This document shows, piece after piece, positions 14,961 through 23,423 of a stretch of DNA of 64,000 bases. The notes below the pieces were generated by a model, which searched no databases, was not told the DNA's origin, and saw only the letters and a program-made list of their open reading frames with translations. The stretch spans positions 372,001 through 436,000 of the forward strand of contig NZ_AP025739.1 in NCBI RefSeq assembly GCF_003574315.2, in the 5' to 3' direction. A program made the position numbers and the translations under genes. This DNA is from Capsulimonas corticalis. GTDB lineage: Bacteria > Armatimonadota > Armatimonadia > Armatimonadales > Capsulimonadaceae. Position 1 is the first letter of the stretch; each line of letters begins with the position of its first letter.

Positions 14961-16034
14961 TTACGCCTGCGGCGGGGGCGCGCAGGAGTTTCGAATAATC
15001 AGCTGCGCGGACAGCGCGGCTTCGGCGTTGTCGCCGGCGACCGTGGTTTCCTGATCGTGCATCAGATAAAGCTGCTCCATCGCGGCCACGGCAAGCTCGG
15101 CGATCGGAGCGCGGATGGCGGTCAGCGGCGGAATGAAGAACTCGCCCACGTCCGGAGTGTCCTGGAAGGAAGCCAGCGACATCTGCGCGGGGACTCGGAC
15201 GTCGATTTCCGAAAGGGTCTGCGCGGCGACAGCGGCGACCTTCTCGTCGTAGCAAACGATGGCGGTCGGCTTCTTCGACGGCGGGACTTCCGGACCGGCG
15301 AGGCCAAAGATCGCTTTGCGGACCTGATCGCGCAGGGTGAGGACGGGCGTGACATCGAAGGGGACGGAGAGCAGGTCGGCGGGATTGCCCTGCCGCTTGA
15401 TCCACACCGCCTGCATGCCCTGCAAGCGCTGGCGGCTGACGCGCACGGATGACGACGGCGCGATCATGGCGACCCGGCGGTGCCCAAGGCTCCACAGATA
15501 ATCGCCCAGCTCGCGGCCGGCGGCGAATTCGTTGGTGTGCGCCATGAACAGCTCGCGCGGCGGGTTGTCCACCTCGCCGATCATGACGCAGGGAATGGTG
15601 GCGCTGGCCGCTTCGCGGGGAAGCAGCGTGGACGACAGCAGGATCAGGCCCATGATGCCGATGGCGTCGAGCTTGGGCAGATCGTCGGAGGTGAGCAGGC
15701 GCAGGCCGAAATCGTCCTCGGACTCGGCGCCGGACGCTTCCGCGTGCTTGCGCAGCGCGGCCTGAAGGAACTGGATCGCATGGGCGGACGCCGAGCTGTA
15801 CTCGGGGTCCCAGATGCCGATAAACTGCTCCGTGCGCTGCCGGCGCAGGCGCTGGCTGCCGCGCGGCCGTCCGGACCGGACCGGCGTGTAGTTCAGCATC
15901 TCCGCGACTTGCAAAACCTTACGTCGCGTATTTTCACTGACAAACGTGCCGTTATCGCGCCCGCTCAGGACTGTCGAGACGACGCTCGGCGACACACCTG
16001 TCCGCTCGGCGATGTCCTTGAGTGTCACAGCCAT
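14961..16034 (-). CDS. LacI/GalR-family transcriptional regulator
   Basis: 357 aa, normal length. The N-terminal helix-turn-helix reads VTLKDIAERTGVSPSVVSTVLSG (positions 3-25) and is followed by a hinge region with extra basic residues (RSGRPRGSQRLRRQR). The rest matches the periplasmic-binding-protein-like sensor domain, with TAIVCYDEKVAAVAAQTL and SLASFQDTP in the expected places near the C-terminus. It probably binds a sugar or purine-like ligand; target genes are not evident because the neighbours (isochorismatase, malate dehydrogenase) are not sugar genes. I saw no convincing operator palindrome in the 91 nt before mdh. Confidence 0.9.
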   Translation of the reverse strand: MAVTLKDIAERTGVSPSVVSTVLSGRDNGTFVSENTRRKVLQVAEMLNYTPVRSGRPRGSQRLRRQRTEQFIGIWDPEYSSASAHAIQFLQAALRKHAEASGAESEDDFGLRLLTSDDLPKLDAIGIMGLILLSSTLLPREAASATIPCVMIGEVDNPPRELFMAHTNEFAAGRELGDYLWSLGHRRVAMIAPSSSVRVSRQRLQGMQAVWIKRQGNPADLLSVPFDVTPVLTLRDQVRKAIFGLAGPEVPPSKKPTAIVCYDEKVAAVAAQTLSEIDVRVPAQMSLASFQDTPDVGEFFIPPLTAIRAPIAELAVAAMEQLYLMHDQETTVAGDNAEAALSAQLIIRNSCAPPPQA

Positions 16035-16084
16035 TTACAGTTTCCTTCCCACACCATCTCATCCCCGTACGCCGACCGTGTTCT

Positions 16085-16114
16085 CGCCGCGCTTCCTGAA
16101 CGGGAAGCGCGGCG
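16085..16114 (-). terminator. Strong hairpin after mdh
   Basis: A perfect 12-bp GC-rich stem (16085-16096 with 16103-16114) with a 6-nt loop lies 12 nt after the malate dehydrogenase stop. It lacks a T-run, so it may be a terminator of reduced strength or an mRNA 3'-end stabiliser. Confidence 0.6.
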
Positions 16115-16125
16115 GGAACGGTTTC

Positions 16126-17130
16126 CTACAGCTTGCCCAATTCCTTGAGCGAATCGACGGTGCCCTGCACCTTGCCGGCCGATTCTTTAATGCCCGCCAG
16201 CTCGACATCCGTCAGCGTGACTAGCTTGCTGAGGTCGTAGATCTCCTCCGCGCCGGCCGCGCCCAGTTTCGTGGGAGCGCCGAAGTACAGATCGGAGACG
16301 CCGTATTCGCCGCTCAGCAGAACGGTGACGGCGAGGATGCGTTTGCGGTCCAGCAGGACGGCCTCAACCATCTCGGCGGTCGCGACGCCCGGCGCGTACC
16401 ACGCGCTGGTGCCGATGAGGTTCGTCAGAATGCCGCCGCCCTGGCGGGTGTCGTCCTCGATCTTCTGAAGCTGCTCTTCCGTGATCTTGCCGGTCTCCAC
16501 CCACTTCTGGATCGGGATGCCGCCGACGGTGGTCAGGCTGCGCACCGGGACCATCTGGTCGCCGTGTCCGCCCAGGACATACGCCTGGATGTCTTCCACC
16601 GAGATCTTGAGCGCGGCCGCGATGTAGTTGCGGTAGCGTGTGCTGTCCAGTACGCCGGCCTGGCCGATGACGCGCTCGGACGGAAGGCCGGTCGCCTTCA
16701 GGGCGACGTGGCACATGGCGTCGAGCGGGTTCGAGACGACAATATAAACGGCGTCAGGCGACTGCGCGACGGCCTGAGAAGCGACGCTCGCGACGATGTC
16801 GGCGTTGACGGCGAGCAGATCCTCGCGGGACATACCCGGCGAGCGCGGCCGGCCCGAGGTGATCACCACGACATCGCTGCCGGCGGTGTCGGCGTAGTCG
16901 GATGTGCCGGAAAGGCGGCCGTCATAGCCGACGATCGGCGAAACCTGGTTGAGGTCGAGCGCCTTGCCCTGCGCCATGGAACCGGTTTTACGAGGACGCT
17001 CCAGCGTCAGATCGTCCGGCAGGTCCAGCAGCGTTACGTCCGCGTAGCCTTGCTGCGCCACATGGAACGCCACCGTTGCGCCCACATTTCCCGCTCCGAT
17101 CACGGATACTTTCTTACGTCCAGCCGCCAT
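16126..17130 (-). CDS. mdh: NAD-dependent malate dehydrogenase
   Basis: 334 aa. Oxidises malate to oxaloacetate in the TCA cycle, in the cytoplasm. Seen: the nucleotide-binding GAGNVGATVAF (12-22), the substrate loop with arginines SGRPRSPGMSRED, the NPLD motif (VVSNPLDAMCHV), the arginine of DSTRYR, and the catalytic histidine in GGHGDQMVP. The PGM-type specificity loop supports malate rather than lactate. It is longer than usual by a short insertion after DLPDD (about 39-50). Preceded by a strong promoter (17246-17274) with a leader of about 110 nt and followed by a hairpin, so it is probably a single-gene unit. A citrate synthase gene lies elsewhere in the window (52879). Confidence 0.93.
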   Translation of the reverse strand: MAAGRKKVSVIGAGNVGATVAFHVAQQGYADVTLLDLPDDLTLERPRKTGSMAQGKALDLNQVSPIVGYDGRLSGTSDYADTAGSDVVVITSGRPRSPGMSREDLLAVNADIVASVASQAVAQSPDAVYIVVSNPLDAMCHVALKATGLPSERVIGQAGVLDSTRYRNYIAAALKISVEDIQAYVLGGHGDQMVPVRSLTTVGGIPIQKWVETGKITEEQLQKIEDDTRQGGGILTNLIGTSAWYAPGVATAEMVEAVLLDRKRILAVTVLLSGEYGVSDLYFGAPTKLGAAGAEEIYDLSKLVTLTDVELAGIKESAGKVQGTVDSLKELGKL

Positions 17131-17245
17131 AATATGCCTCGTCTCCTGAGATATTCAATCGTCAAATTGGTGGGAATCCTCTCGTGCGCGATCTCTACGG
17201 CTGTGCGGCGACAGCGCAAATGCATACGAAATTGTTCCGTCATTA

Positions 17246-17274
17246 AGTATAGAAGGTTTGATTTTGTTTGTCAA
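17246..17274 (-). promoter_or_regulatory. Housekeeping promoter for mdh
   Basis: On the minus strand TTGACA (17274-17269) and TATACT (17251-17246) are separated by exactly 17 bp, a near-consensus sigma-70-type promoter. The predicted start is near 17240, about 110 nt before the mdh ATG. Confidence 0.8.
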
Positions 17275-17322
17275 CCAGACGCGCGCATTCGAAAGCCGAA
17301 TTTCGCGCCGGAGCGCGGAATC

Positions 17323-17347
17323 AAAAAAGCCCGGCCGGAGCCGGGCT
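17323..17347 (-). terminator. Intrinsic terminator after csrA
   Basis: A 7-bp GC stem (17328-17334 with 17341-17347) is followed in the minus direction by a T6 run (A-tract 17323-17328). It ends the csrA transcript about 30 nt after the stop. Confidence 0.85.
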
Positions 17348-17379
17348 TCTTATCGTGTTCAAAGGTCGTGGATCGACGA

Positions 17380-17625
17380 TTATTGGGTTTTGGCGGTGTT
17401 CGCGAAGGCGTCGCCGATCTCGTCCAGAGCGGACGGATCCTCGACAGACGCCGCCGCGCGGTTTTCCTGCTGAATTTGCAGATAAACCTCTTTGCGGTGA
17501 ACCGCGACGTCGCGCGGGGCGGAGACGCCGAGGCGAACCTGATCCCCGCGAACTTCGATGACCGTGATCTCCACGTCATCGCCGATCTTGATGCTTTGAT
17601 TGAGTCTTCGTGTGAGTACGAGCAT
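17380..17625 (-). CDS. csrA: Carbon storage/translational regulator CsrA
   Basis: 81 aa RNA-binding dimer that represses translation at A(N)GGA sites. Sequence matches the family throughout: [25 protein letters not shown], then [19 protein letters not shown] with the conserved GxxAP turn and the RNA-contacting arginine. The tail beyond residue 58 is longer than usual and acidic or polar. It lies downstream of fliW, its known protein antagonist, and the flagellar genes. In such organisms CsrA represses flagellin translation until FliW sequesters it (family knowledge). No flagellin gene is in this window. Followed by a clear terminator. Confidence 0.95.
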   Translation of the reverse strand: MLVLTRRLNQSIKIGDDVEITVIEVRGDQVRLGVSAPRDVAVHRKEVYLQIQQENRAAASVEDPSALDEIGDAFANTAKTQ

Positions 17626-17742
17626 AGCGGCCCTCCCTGGCCCCTGATTTGGGTCGTGTTCTATATCTATAGAAACGCACCATCCATGGGAATCATTCCC
17701 GATTCCTCGTAATATTACGCGAGTTCTCTAAGAAGATCCTAA

Positions 17743-18210
17743 TTATGCGGCGGCGACAGCCTCCGTTGCCGGCAAAAGGCGGTGCCGAAGGCCATAATCG
17801 TCGCCGGCGACGATCACCTGGCGCGCGACATGCGCGACGGGATTGATCGCGATCGGCGCGAGCAGATTGGCCGTGATCCCCTTGGGATCGCCGGCGGGAA
17901 CCGTCAGCAGCGTATAAAGACGCGGTCCGAGCGGCTCTTCGCCGATCTCCAGGGCGTCCAGATCGCCGCTGGCGATGCGCGGCGCGTAGCCTGGGAAGAA
18001 GTGGCGCGGCTCCGCGGTCAAAAACGCCAGCTTCTCATCTTCTAACGATTGCAGCCACAGAAAGGGGCTGGATTTATCTTGCTTCGCCGAAGGATGGGAG
18101 ACGAACGCAAAGCGCCGCTTCTCTTCAAATCCGGGCAGTCCGTCTGGAAACGTAATAATGCTGTTCTCGTCGACATCCACCTGTCCGAATCGCGCCGTTT
18201 CGATCTGCAT
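17743..18210 (-). CDS. fliW: Flagellar assembly factor FliW
   Basis: 155 aa. Binds CsrA and is titrated by flagellin, coupling flagellin export to translation. The family start IETARFGQVDVDENSIITFPDGLPGFE and the later FLWLQSLED, FLTAEP and TVPAGDPKGITANLLAPIAIN are clear. ATG 18210 has an AGGAG (18226-18222) about 11 nt upstream. A small hairpin (18227-18246) abuts that ribosome site, which could influence its translation. csrA lies 117 nt downstream and flgL 86 nt upstream on the same strand, so all may share transcription. Confidence 0.92.
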   Translation of the reverse strand: MQIETARFGQVDVDENSIITFPDGLPGFEEKRRFAFVSHPSAKQDKSSPFLWLQSLEDEKLAFLTAEPRHFFPGYAPRIASGDLDALEIGEEPLGPRLYTLLTVPAGDPKGITANLLAPIAINPVAHVARQVIVAGDDYGLRHRLLPATEAVAAA

Positions 18211-18226
18211 ATGACAACTAACTCCT

Positions 18227-18246
18227 GCTCACCACGCTCGGTGAGC
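18227..18246 (-). promoter_or_regulatory. Hairpin directly upstream of the fliW ribosome site
   Basis: A 7-bp stem (GCTCACC with GGTGAGC, loop of 6) sits immediately upstream of the AGGAG of fliW. It could modulate ribosome access or CsrA binding at AGGA; this is only positional evidence. Confidence 0.35.
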
Positions 18247-18260
18247 GCTATAGAACGATC

Positions 18261-18282
18261 GCGCCGCCACGCAGGGCGGCGC
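18261..18282 (-). terminator. GC hairpin after flgL
   Basis: A perfect 8-bp stem (18261-18268 with 18275-18282) with a 6-nt loop lies 14 nt after the flgL stop. There is no T-run, so it is a weak terminator or an mRNA-end structure. Confidence 0.5.
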
Positions 18283-18296
18283 GGAGAATTTGATGA

Positions 18297-19181
18297 TTAG
18301 AGATAATCCGAAAGGCTGTGCTGGTAACCCTTGGAGACCGCGACGAGCGACGCCTGGTAGACGTTCTGCGCGCTTTGCAGCTGCACGTACGCCTGAGCCA
18401 GATCGACTTCCTCGACATTGGCGATGGCGTCCTTATAGGAAGTCTCCGCCCGCGTGAGGTTCTGCGTCACGCTGGTCATGGTATTGACCTGCGCGCCGAC
18501 ATTCGCTCGCACGGAGCTGACCGTGCTCAGGTTGGTGTCCAGCTTGCCAAGGTCGGCCGACATCGCATTGATGTCTCCCGAAGCGAGGTTCGCTTTCAGG
18601 TCGTTCAGGGTCGCAAAGAGGCCGCTGAAGACGGCGCTGCCCGGCGTGCTGATGCTGATATTATTGTTCTTGCCAACCGTCGCGGTCACGCTCCCGGTGT
18701 TTCCCTGATAAACAGGGCCGGTGGAGTGCGCCGTCGCGTCGTCGATATAAGGGGCCGTCTTGGTTTCGGTGCCGCTGAACAGATATTTGCCGTGGACATC
18801 CGAGTTCGCCGACTGGATTACCGACGAGATGATCCCATCGACCTGCGCCGAAAGCGCGGCCAGGCTGTCCGGGGTCTGGGTCGAGTTGGCGCCGGCGCTG
18901 GCGATCTGCCGCGCCGACAGGATGGCGTTCGAGACGTCCGAAAGAGCGCTGTCCGTCGCGTTCAGGAACGTCTTCGCCTGAGCGGCGTTTGTCTGGTACT
19001 GCGTGTTGTCCACCAGGGACGCGCGCAGCGACATGGAGTACGCCGCGCCCGCCGGGTCGTCCGATGGGTTGTTCAGCTTCTTACCGGTGGAGATCTCGGT
19101 GGAGACCGCGTTCAAATTGCTCAGACTGGTTTCGACATTGGCCGCCAGCGTGGCTGCGATTAAGCTACTCGTCACTCGCAT
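18297..19181 (-). CDS. flgL: Flagellar hook-filament junction protein FlgL (HAP3)
   Basis: 294 aa flagellin-like protein that joins the FlgK ring to the filament. The flagellin-type D0/D1 ends are present: the N-terminus has NLNAVSTEISTGKKLNNPSDDPAGA and the C-terminus has VEEVDLAQAYVQLQSAQNVYQASL. The middle (about 120-200) is short, with the HGKYLFSGTETKT segment typical of FlgL. No signal peptide, as expected for flagellar type III export. It lies 20 nt downstream of flgK. Confidence 0.95.
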   Translation of the reverse strand: MRVTSSLIAATLAANVETSLSNLNAVSTEISTGKKLNNPSDDPAGAAYSMSLRASLVDNTQYQTNAAQAKTFLNATDSALSDVSNAILSARQIASAGANSTQTPDSLAALSAQVDGIISSVIQSANSDVHGKYLFSGTETKTAPYIDDATAHSTGPVYQGNTGSVTATVGKNNNISISTPGSAVFSGLFATLNDLKANLASGDINAMSADLGKLDTNLSTVSSVRANVGAQVNTMTSVTQNLTRAETSYKDAIANVEEVDLAQAYVQLQSAQNVYQASLVAVSKGYQHSLSDYL

Positions 19182-19201
19182 GATTGATTATTCCTTCAAA
19201 A

Positions 19202-20584
19202 TTAACGGGCGGCCGTCAGGTCGGTAATCAGCGTGCCCACCATATCGTCCATGGTTTTGACAACTTTGGCGGCCGCCTCGTATCCGCGCTGAAACTTCAG
19301 CATATTGATCATTTCACTGTCCGTGGAGACACCCGTCACGGACGCCTTCTGCTGGCTCAGCTGCGACAAGCTGGAGGCGGAGCTGGCCGCCGCCGTTTTG
19401 GCGGCGTCGGTCCGAGCGCCCAGGTCCGCGATCCGCTCCTCATAGAAGCCGCTGACGGTCTTGCCGGCGATCAGCGCCTGGTTCTGGATACCGGCGAGCA
19501 AGGTCGCGTTCTGGCTGTCTCCCGGAGGAGGCGTGGTGGCGGGAGGCGTCGGCAGCGCGGCCGCCGCGAGCTTCTGCGGGTTGGCGATCAGCGTCGTGTT
19601 GACGGCGATGGTCGAAGCGTCCGTACCGGTGAAGAACGGCATATTGGTCGTTCCGTCCAGACCGGCGCCGCTCTGATGGACCGTATTCACGGCCGTGATC
19701 ATCGTCGAAGCCAGCGTGTCCAGATTGGCCTGATATCCGGTCACCAGGTTCTGGGAATTGTTGAGGCCGGCCAGCTCGCCGCCGGTCAAGTCGCCGCGCG
19801 CCGTCAGGCCGTTCGTTCCCGTCATGCTGACCGTATAAGCGTCGACGCCGTTGACCAGGCTGGTGGAGCCGATCGTGACGTTCACGGTGCCGTCGGTGCG
19901 GTTGACGACATTGATGTTCGCCAGCTTCGAGACCTTGTCGATCAGGACATCGCGCTGATCCAGAAGGTCGTTGGCGTCCAGATGCTGCGAGGTGGCCTGC
20001 CGGATCGTCACGTTCAGCGCGGCGATCTGGGTCCCATAGCTGTTCAGGCCGGTGAGGTCCGCCGTCTGCTTGTTGGCGATCTGGTCGTTGATGACGGTGA
20101 GAGACGCCTGCGTCTGCTGAATGACCTGTGTCATCGCGCTGGCTTTTTGCAGGATCGTGGCGCGGACGCCGCTGTCCTCAGGGTTGCTTTCCAGGTTGGT
20201 GAAGCTCTGAAAGAAGCTGTTCACGGAGTTGTCGATGCCGGTGTCCGACGGCTCTCCAAAGGCTCCCTCCACCTGATGCAGCGTGTCGTACTGCGACTGC
20301 TGCATGGTCTGCTGCGACGTATTGTCGCGGACCTGCACGTTCAGAAACTCGTCGCTGGCCCGAGTGATGCTCTGAGCGATGACGCCGGTTCCGATCATGC
20401 CCACATGACCGCCGCCGGAGACGGGGGGAGGAGAGTATGGGTCCGTTGTCTGAAGGTTGGCCGTCTGTACGGAGTATCCCGTCGTGCCGGCGTTCGCGAT
20501 ATTATGTCCGGTAACGTCCTGGCCGATCTGCGCCGCAGCAAGGCCGCGCGCGCCGATCTCCAGTCCGAAAAATGTTCCTGGCAT
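19202..20584 (-). CDS. flgK: Flagellar hook-associated protein FlgK (HAP1)
   Basis: 460 aa. First junction protein between hook and filament, exported by the flagellar apparatus. N-terminal rod/hook signature GHNIANAGTTGYSVQ, then the FlgK-type helical domain (ITRASDEFLNVQVRDNT, about 75-95) and the C-terminal D0 with SEMINMLKFQRGYEAAAKVV. Length is at the short end for FlgK. flgN lies directly upstream (14 nt), as is common because FlgN is the FlgK/FlgL chaperone. Confidence 0.95.
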   Translation of the reverse strand: MPGTFFGLEIGARGLAAAQIGQDVTGHNIANAGTTGYSVQTANLQTTDPYSPPPVSGGGHVGMIGTGVIAQSITRASDEFLNVQVRDNTSQQTMQQSQYDTLHQVEGAFGEPSDTGIDNSVNSFFQSFTNLESNPEDSGVRATILQKASAMTQVIQQTQASLTVINDQIANKQTADLTGLNSYGTQIAALNVTIRQATSQHLDANDLLDQRDVLIDKVSKLANINVVNRTDGTVNVTIGSTSLVNGVDAYTVSMTGTNGLTARGDLTGGELAGLNNSQNLVTGYQANLDTLASTMITAVNTVHQSGAGLDGTTNMPFFTGTDASTIAVNTTLIANPQKLAAAALPTPPATTPPPGDSQNATLLAGIQNQALIAGKTVSGFYEERIADLGARTDAAKTAAASSASSLSQLSQQKASVTGVSTDSEMINMLKFQRGYEAAAKVVKTMDDMVGTLITDLTAAR

Positions 20585-20598
20585 TCGTTAGCCCCTTT

Positions 20599-21069
20599 CT
20601 AGGCGAGTCGGTCCAGCAGCAGTCGGCAGCCATTGAGGCTCCGTCCGCCATACAGGATATCTGCTTTGCGTCCCGCCTCCACAAAGAGGTCCAGCGTAAA
20701 CGCAATATACTCAAGTTCGTTGTTGATCAGCCGCTCGTTCTGTCGGCTCAGTTCCTGGATGCGCTCCAGCGTCAATCGCAGCGTGTCGCGCACATTCAGG
20801 ATCGGTCGGCGGCTGCGCTCGGGAAGGTCTTCGACAATCGCGGACAGCAAACACGGCTTTCCATCGTCTCCCAGCAGCGCGGCTTGCCGCGCCTCCGCTT
20901 GAACCTCCAGCTGGGCCAGAAGCAGCGCGTGCTCGGTCTGTGTATCGTGGAACCGCTTCCGGTCGCAGGCGAGAAGCGCGCGCTGCTGCGTCTCCAGCAG
21001 CCTGCAATGTCGCGTTTGCAGCGTCTGCTCGTCGCGAAGCACTTTCAAAATCTTCTTTGTGTCCGGCAT
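20599..21069 (-). CDS. flgN: FlgN-family flagellar export chaperone
   Basis: 156 aa, almost entirely helical with heptad-like leucines and many Gln, Arg and Glu residues, as in FlgN. A typical feature is the early LRDEQTLQTRHCRLLETQQRALLACD (17-42). Sequence alone is weak for this family; position directly before flgK and flgL is strong support. It should bind the C-terminal helices of FlgK and FlgL before export. Confidence 0.8.
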   Translation of the reverse strand: MPDTKKILKVLRDEQTLQTRHCRLLETQQRALLACDRKRFHDTQTEHALLLAQLEVQAEARQAALLGDDGKPCLLSAIVEDLPERSRRPILNVRDTLRLTLERIQELSRQNERLINNELEYIAFTLDLFVEAGRKADILYGGRSLNGCRLLLDRLA

Positions 21070-21126
21070 AGGCCTCGTCTCTTTCTTAGCGCGTTTGTGA
21101 ACCCGGTACTTTCACCGGCCTCTCCA

Positions 21127-21552
21127 TTACTTCCATTGTCGGGTTTTCGACGCCGGGGCATTAGGCTTTTGAGAGGATTTTCCGGCGTCCGCGGCCGTTT
21201 CTTCCGAAGCATCTACGCCGGGCGCCGGCACGGGGGTCCCGTCGGCGTTCACGATGTCGGCGCGGGTTAGCTGGACGTACATCATCTTCGCCAGTCCAAA
21301 GTCTCCGCGCTCCGACATCACATCGGACACCTTCTGGTCCATCATCTCCTGGAACGTCTGCTCCTGGCCCGCGTCGTCCTTGAGCACCGTGCTCTTGGGG
21401 ATCGATTTGCGCATCTCCTTGAACATGAGATTCAGAAAGTAGCCTTCAAACTGCTGGCAGGCTTTCTTCAGGTCGGCGGGCTTCTGCGCGTGCGAAGCGC
21501 CCGTCATATTGAGCGGCAGATTAGCCGGAAGGCTCAGAGCCGGGGTTTCCAT
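21127..21552 (-). CDS. Rod-binding protein, FlgJ N-terminal-domain type
   Basis: 141 aa. Matches the rod-cap half of FlgJ: KKACQQFEGYFLNLMFKEMRKSIP (about 29-52), then TFQEMMDQKVSDVMSERGDFGLAKMMY. The C-terminal muramidase of enterobacterial FlgJ is missing, as in many phyla, so another enzyme must open peptidoglycan for the rod. Its ATG overlaps the last base of the flgI stop (TAATG), so translation is coupled. The tail is rich in Pro, Ala and Asp and poorly conserved. Confidence 0.88.
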   Translation of the reverse strand: METPALSLPANLPLNMTGASHAQKPADLKKACQQFEGYFLNLMFKEMRKSIPKSTVLKDDAGQEQTFQEMMDQKVSDVMSERGDFGLAKMMYVQLTRADIVNADGTPVPAPGVDASEETAADAGKSSQKPNAPASKTRQWK

Positions 21553-22661
21553 TAAAGCACCTCAATCTCGGCGTGCAGCGCGCCGGCTTCCTTCATGGCC
21601 TGCAATATGGAGATGAGATCGCGGGGCGTGACGCCGAGCGCGTTCAGGGATTTGACGACCTTGTCGAGCGTCGTTCCGCCCATCACTTTCATCAGCCGGG
21701 CGTCGCCTTCTTTGGTCTGGACGATCTTGCGCGGCTGCACCACGGTCTTGCCGTTACTGAACGGCGCGGGCTGAGAGATGATCGGGTCGTTTGTCACCGA
21801 GATCGTCAGATTGCCGTGGGCGATGGCGCACGGCGTGATCGTCGCGTTTCCGCCCATGACCACCGTTCCCGTCCGTTCGTTCACGACGATCTTCGCGACT
21901 TCGTCGGTATCCACCGGCGTATCTTCGAGCTCGGCGATCATATTGACCGTATCGGCGCCCGGCGAGAAATCGACTTGAATGGTCGCGGCGTCCATAGCGC
22001 GCGCTCCCGTGGCGCCCAGCGGCAGGTTACGCTGGATCGCTTTCGCAGCGCGCACCGCCGTGGTAAAGTCGGGCTGGTTGAGCGTGACGGACACCGAATG
22101 CGATTCGGTCCCGGAGAATGTCGTCGGCACTTCCTGCTCGACCATGGCGCCGGCGGGAATACGTCCAGCCGTAACGTGGTTCTTCGTGACTGATCCGCCC
22201 GCGCCTCCGCCGCCCAAAAATCCGCCGACCGACACGGAGCCCTGCGCCACGGCGTAGACCTTGCCGTCCGCCGCTTGAAGCGGCGTCTGGAGCAGCGTGC
22301 CGCCCTGAAGCGACTTCGCGTCGCCCAGACTGCTGACGGTAACATCGATCTGGCTGCCGTTCTTCACAAACGCCGGCAGCGCGGCGGTGACCATGACGGC
22401 GGCCACATTCTTCAGCTTCATCGCCGCCGCCGGCGAGTTCACCCCGAACTTCGCCAGCATGGAAGCGACCGACTGCGGCGTAAACGTCGTTCCGGTTCCA
22501 TCGCCCGTTCCGTCCAGGCCGATGACAAGACCGTAACCGACGAGTTGATTCGAGCGGACGCCCTGAACGACTCCAATGTCCTTCAGGCGAGCCTGCGCAT
22601 GAACGGCGGATCCGCCCGCGGTCAGCGCGAGCAATGCGAGGAGTGTCAATGTTTTTTTCAT
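21552..22661 (-). CDS. flgI: Flagellar P-ring protein FlgI
   Basis: 369 aa from ATG 22661, chosen because a clear signal peptide starts there (MKKTLTLLALLALTAGGSAVHA); an upstream in-frame start at 22712 would only add basic residues. RLKDIGVVQGVRSNQLVGYGLVIGLDGTGD and the C-terminal LVKSLNALG-type end (VVKSLNALGVTPRDLISILQAMKEAGALHAE) are diagnostic. It assembles in the periplasm around the rod with help from FlgA. A sigma-28-like promoter lies at 22712-22739. Confidence 0.96.
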   Translation of the reverse strand: MKKTLTLLALLALTAGGSAVHAQARLKDIGVVQGVRSNQLVGYGLVIGLDGTGDGTGTTFTPQSVASMLAKFGVNSPAAAMKLKNVAAVMVTAALPAFVKNGSQIDVTVSSLGDAKSLQGGTLLQTPLQAADGKVYAVAQGSVSVGGFLGGGGAGGSVTKNHVTAGRIPAGAMVEQEVPTTFSGTESHSVSVTLNQPDFTTAVRAAKAIQRNLPLGATGARAMDAATIQVDFSPGADTVNMIAELEDTPVDTDEVAKIVVNERTGTVVMGGNATITPCAIAHGNLTISVTNDPIISQPAPFSNGKTVVQPRKIVQTKEGDARLMKVMGGTTLDKVVKSLNALGVTPRDLISILQAMKEAGALHAEIEVL

Positions 22662-22711
22662 AGGTTGGTTTCGTGCGTACAGCCTTTGCCGCCTAAGTAT
22701 TCTTAATCTCA

Positions 22712-22739
22712 TTATTGGTAGAAATACCGGGTTTCATTA
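22712..22739 (-). promoter_or_regulatory. Candidate sigma-28 promoter before flgI
   Basis: Minus strand: TAATGAAA (22739-22732), 11-bp spacer, TACCAATAA (22720-22712). One base from the CCGATAA -10 and with the same geometry as the flgG and flgF sites, but a weaker -35. Confidence 0.45.
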
Positions 22740-22757
22740 GGGGCATGGAGAATCTCA

Positions 22758-22789
22758 ATCCCCCGCCGAGCTTTCGCTCTGCGGGGGAT
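22758..22789 (-). terminator. Hairpin between flgH and flgI
   Basis: A 9-bp stem (22758-22766 with 22781-22789) lies 29 nt after the flgH stop. With a promoter-like site right after it (22712-22739), it may separate the flgFGAH transcripts from flgIJ. No T-run. Confidence 0.5.
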
Positions 22790-22817
22790 GGGAATTTAGC
22801 CGGGAACGGGTCGTCCC

Positions 22818-23420
22818 TTAGAACAAGAACTTGAAGATGCGTGAGATGATGCCGTCGTGCTGCTTGTCGCCAACCGGGCCCTTGCCGCCGTATTTGATCT
22901 GCGCGTCGGCGACCAGAGGCGATGGGATGGTGTTGTCGGAGCCGATGTCGAGCGGGCGAATGACGCCGGTAAGGGTGATCTCCTGGGTCTCTGCGTTCAT
23001 GCCGACTTTGCGCTTGCCTTCGACGAGCATGTTGCCGTTGGGCAGGATCTCTTTGACGGTGACCGCAATGCGGGCCGTGAGGTTGTCGTTGCGGTCGGTG
23101 CTGCCGGAGGCCGTGCTGCCGATGGAGCCGCTCAGGCCGAGCGCCGGGATTCGCGAAAGGAGCGGTCCGATGCCGGGGCCGTAGCTGAAGTTCTCGTTTT
23201 TGGAGTTCTTCGTATTGGCGACGGAGGATGTGGACGCCGTTTCGGTGACGATGATGGTGAGCGTATCGCCGACCCCATGGGCTTTGATATCGGCGAACAG
23301 CGAGGCGGACGTCGTTCCCGTGGCCTTAAACGTGCTGCTGCCGGGATAAAGGGAGTCGGCGGAAGCCATTTGGACGGCGGACAGGGACAGGATGGCGGCG
23401 AGAATAATGGCGCGATTCAT
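22818..23420 (-). CDS. flgH: Flagellar L-ring protein FlgH (no lipobox)
   Basis: 200 aa outer-membrane ring protein. Seen: SLFADIKAHGVGDTLTIIVTETAS (39-62), then ARIAVTVKEILPNGNMLVEGKRKV, ITLTGVIRP and DAQIKYGGKGPVGD, all classical FlgH. Unlike the enterobacterial lipoprotein it has no cysteine anywhere in the signal region: the signal ends QMASADSLYPGS, a type I cleavage site. Three nt downstream of flgA on the same strand. Confidence 0.95.
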   Translation of the reverse strand: MNRAIILAAILSLSAVQMASADSLYPGSSTFKATGTTSASLFADIKAHGVGDTLTIIVTETASTSSVANTKNSKNENFSYGPGIGPLLSRIPALGLSGSIGSTASGSTDRNDNLTARIAVTVKEILPNGNMLVEGKRKVGMNAETQEITLTGVIRPLDIGSDNTIPSPLVADAQIKYGGKGPVGDKQHDGIISRIFKFLF

Positions 23421-23423
23421 GAT

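Noticed and set aside
19184-20602. 472-aa plus-strand frame opposite flgK
   Set aside because: Shadow of flgK; no motif, Arg/Val/Asp-rich.
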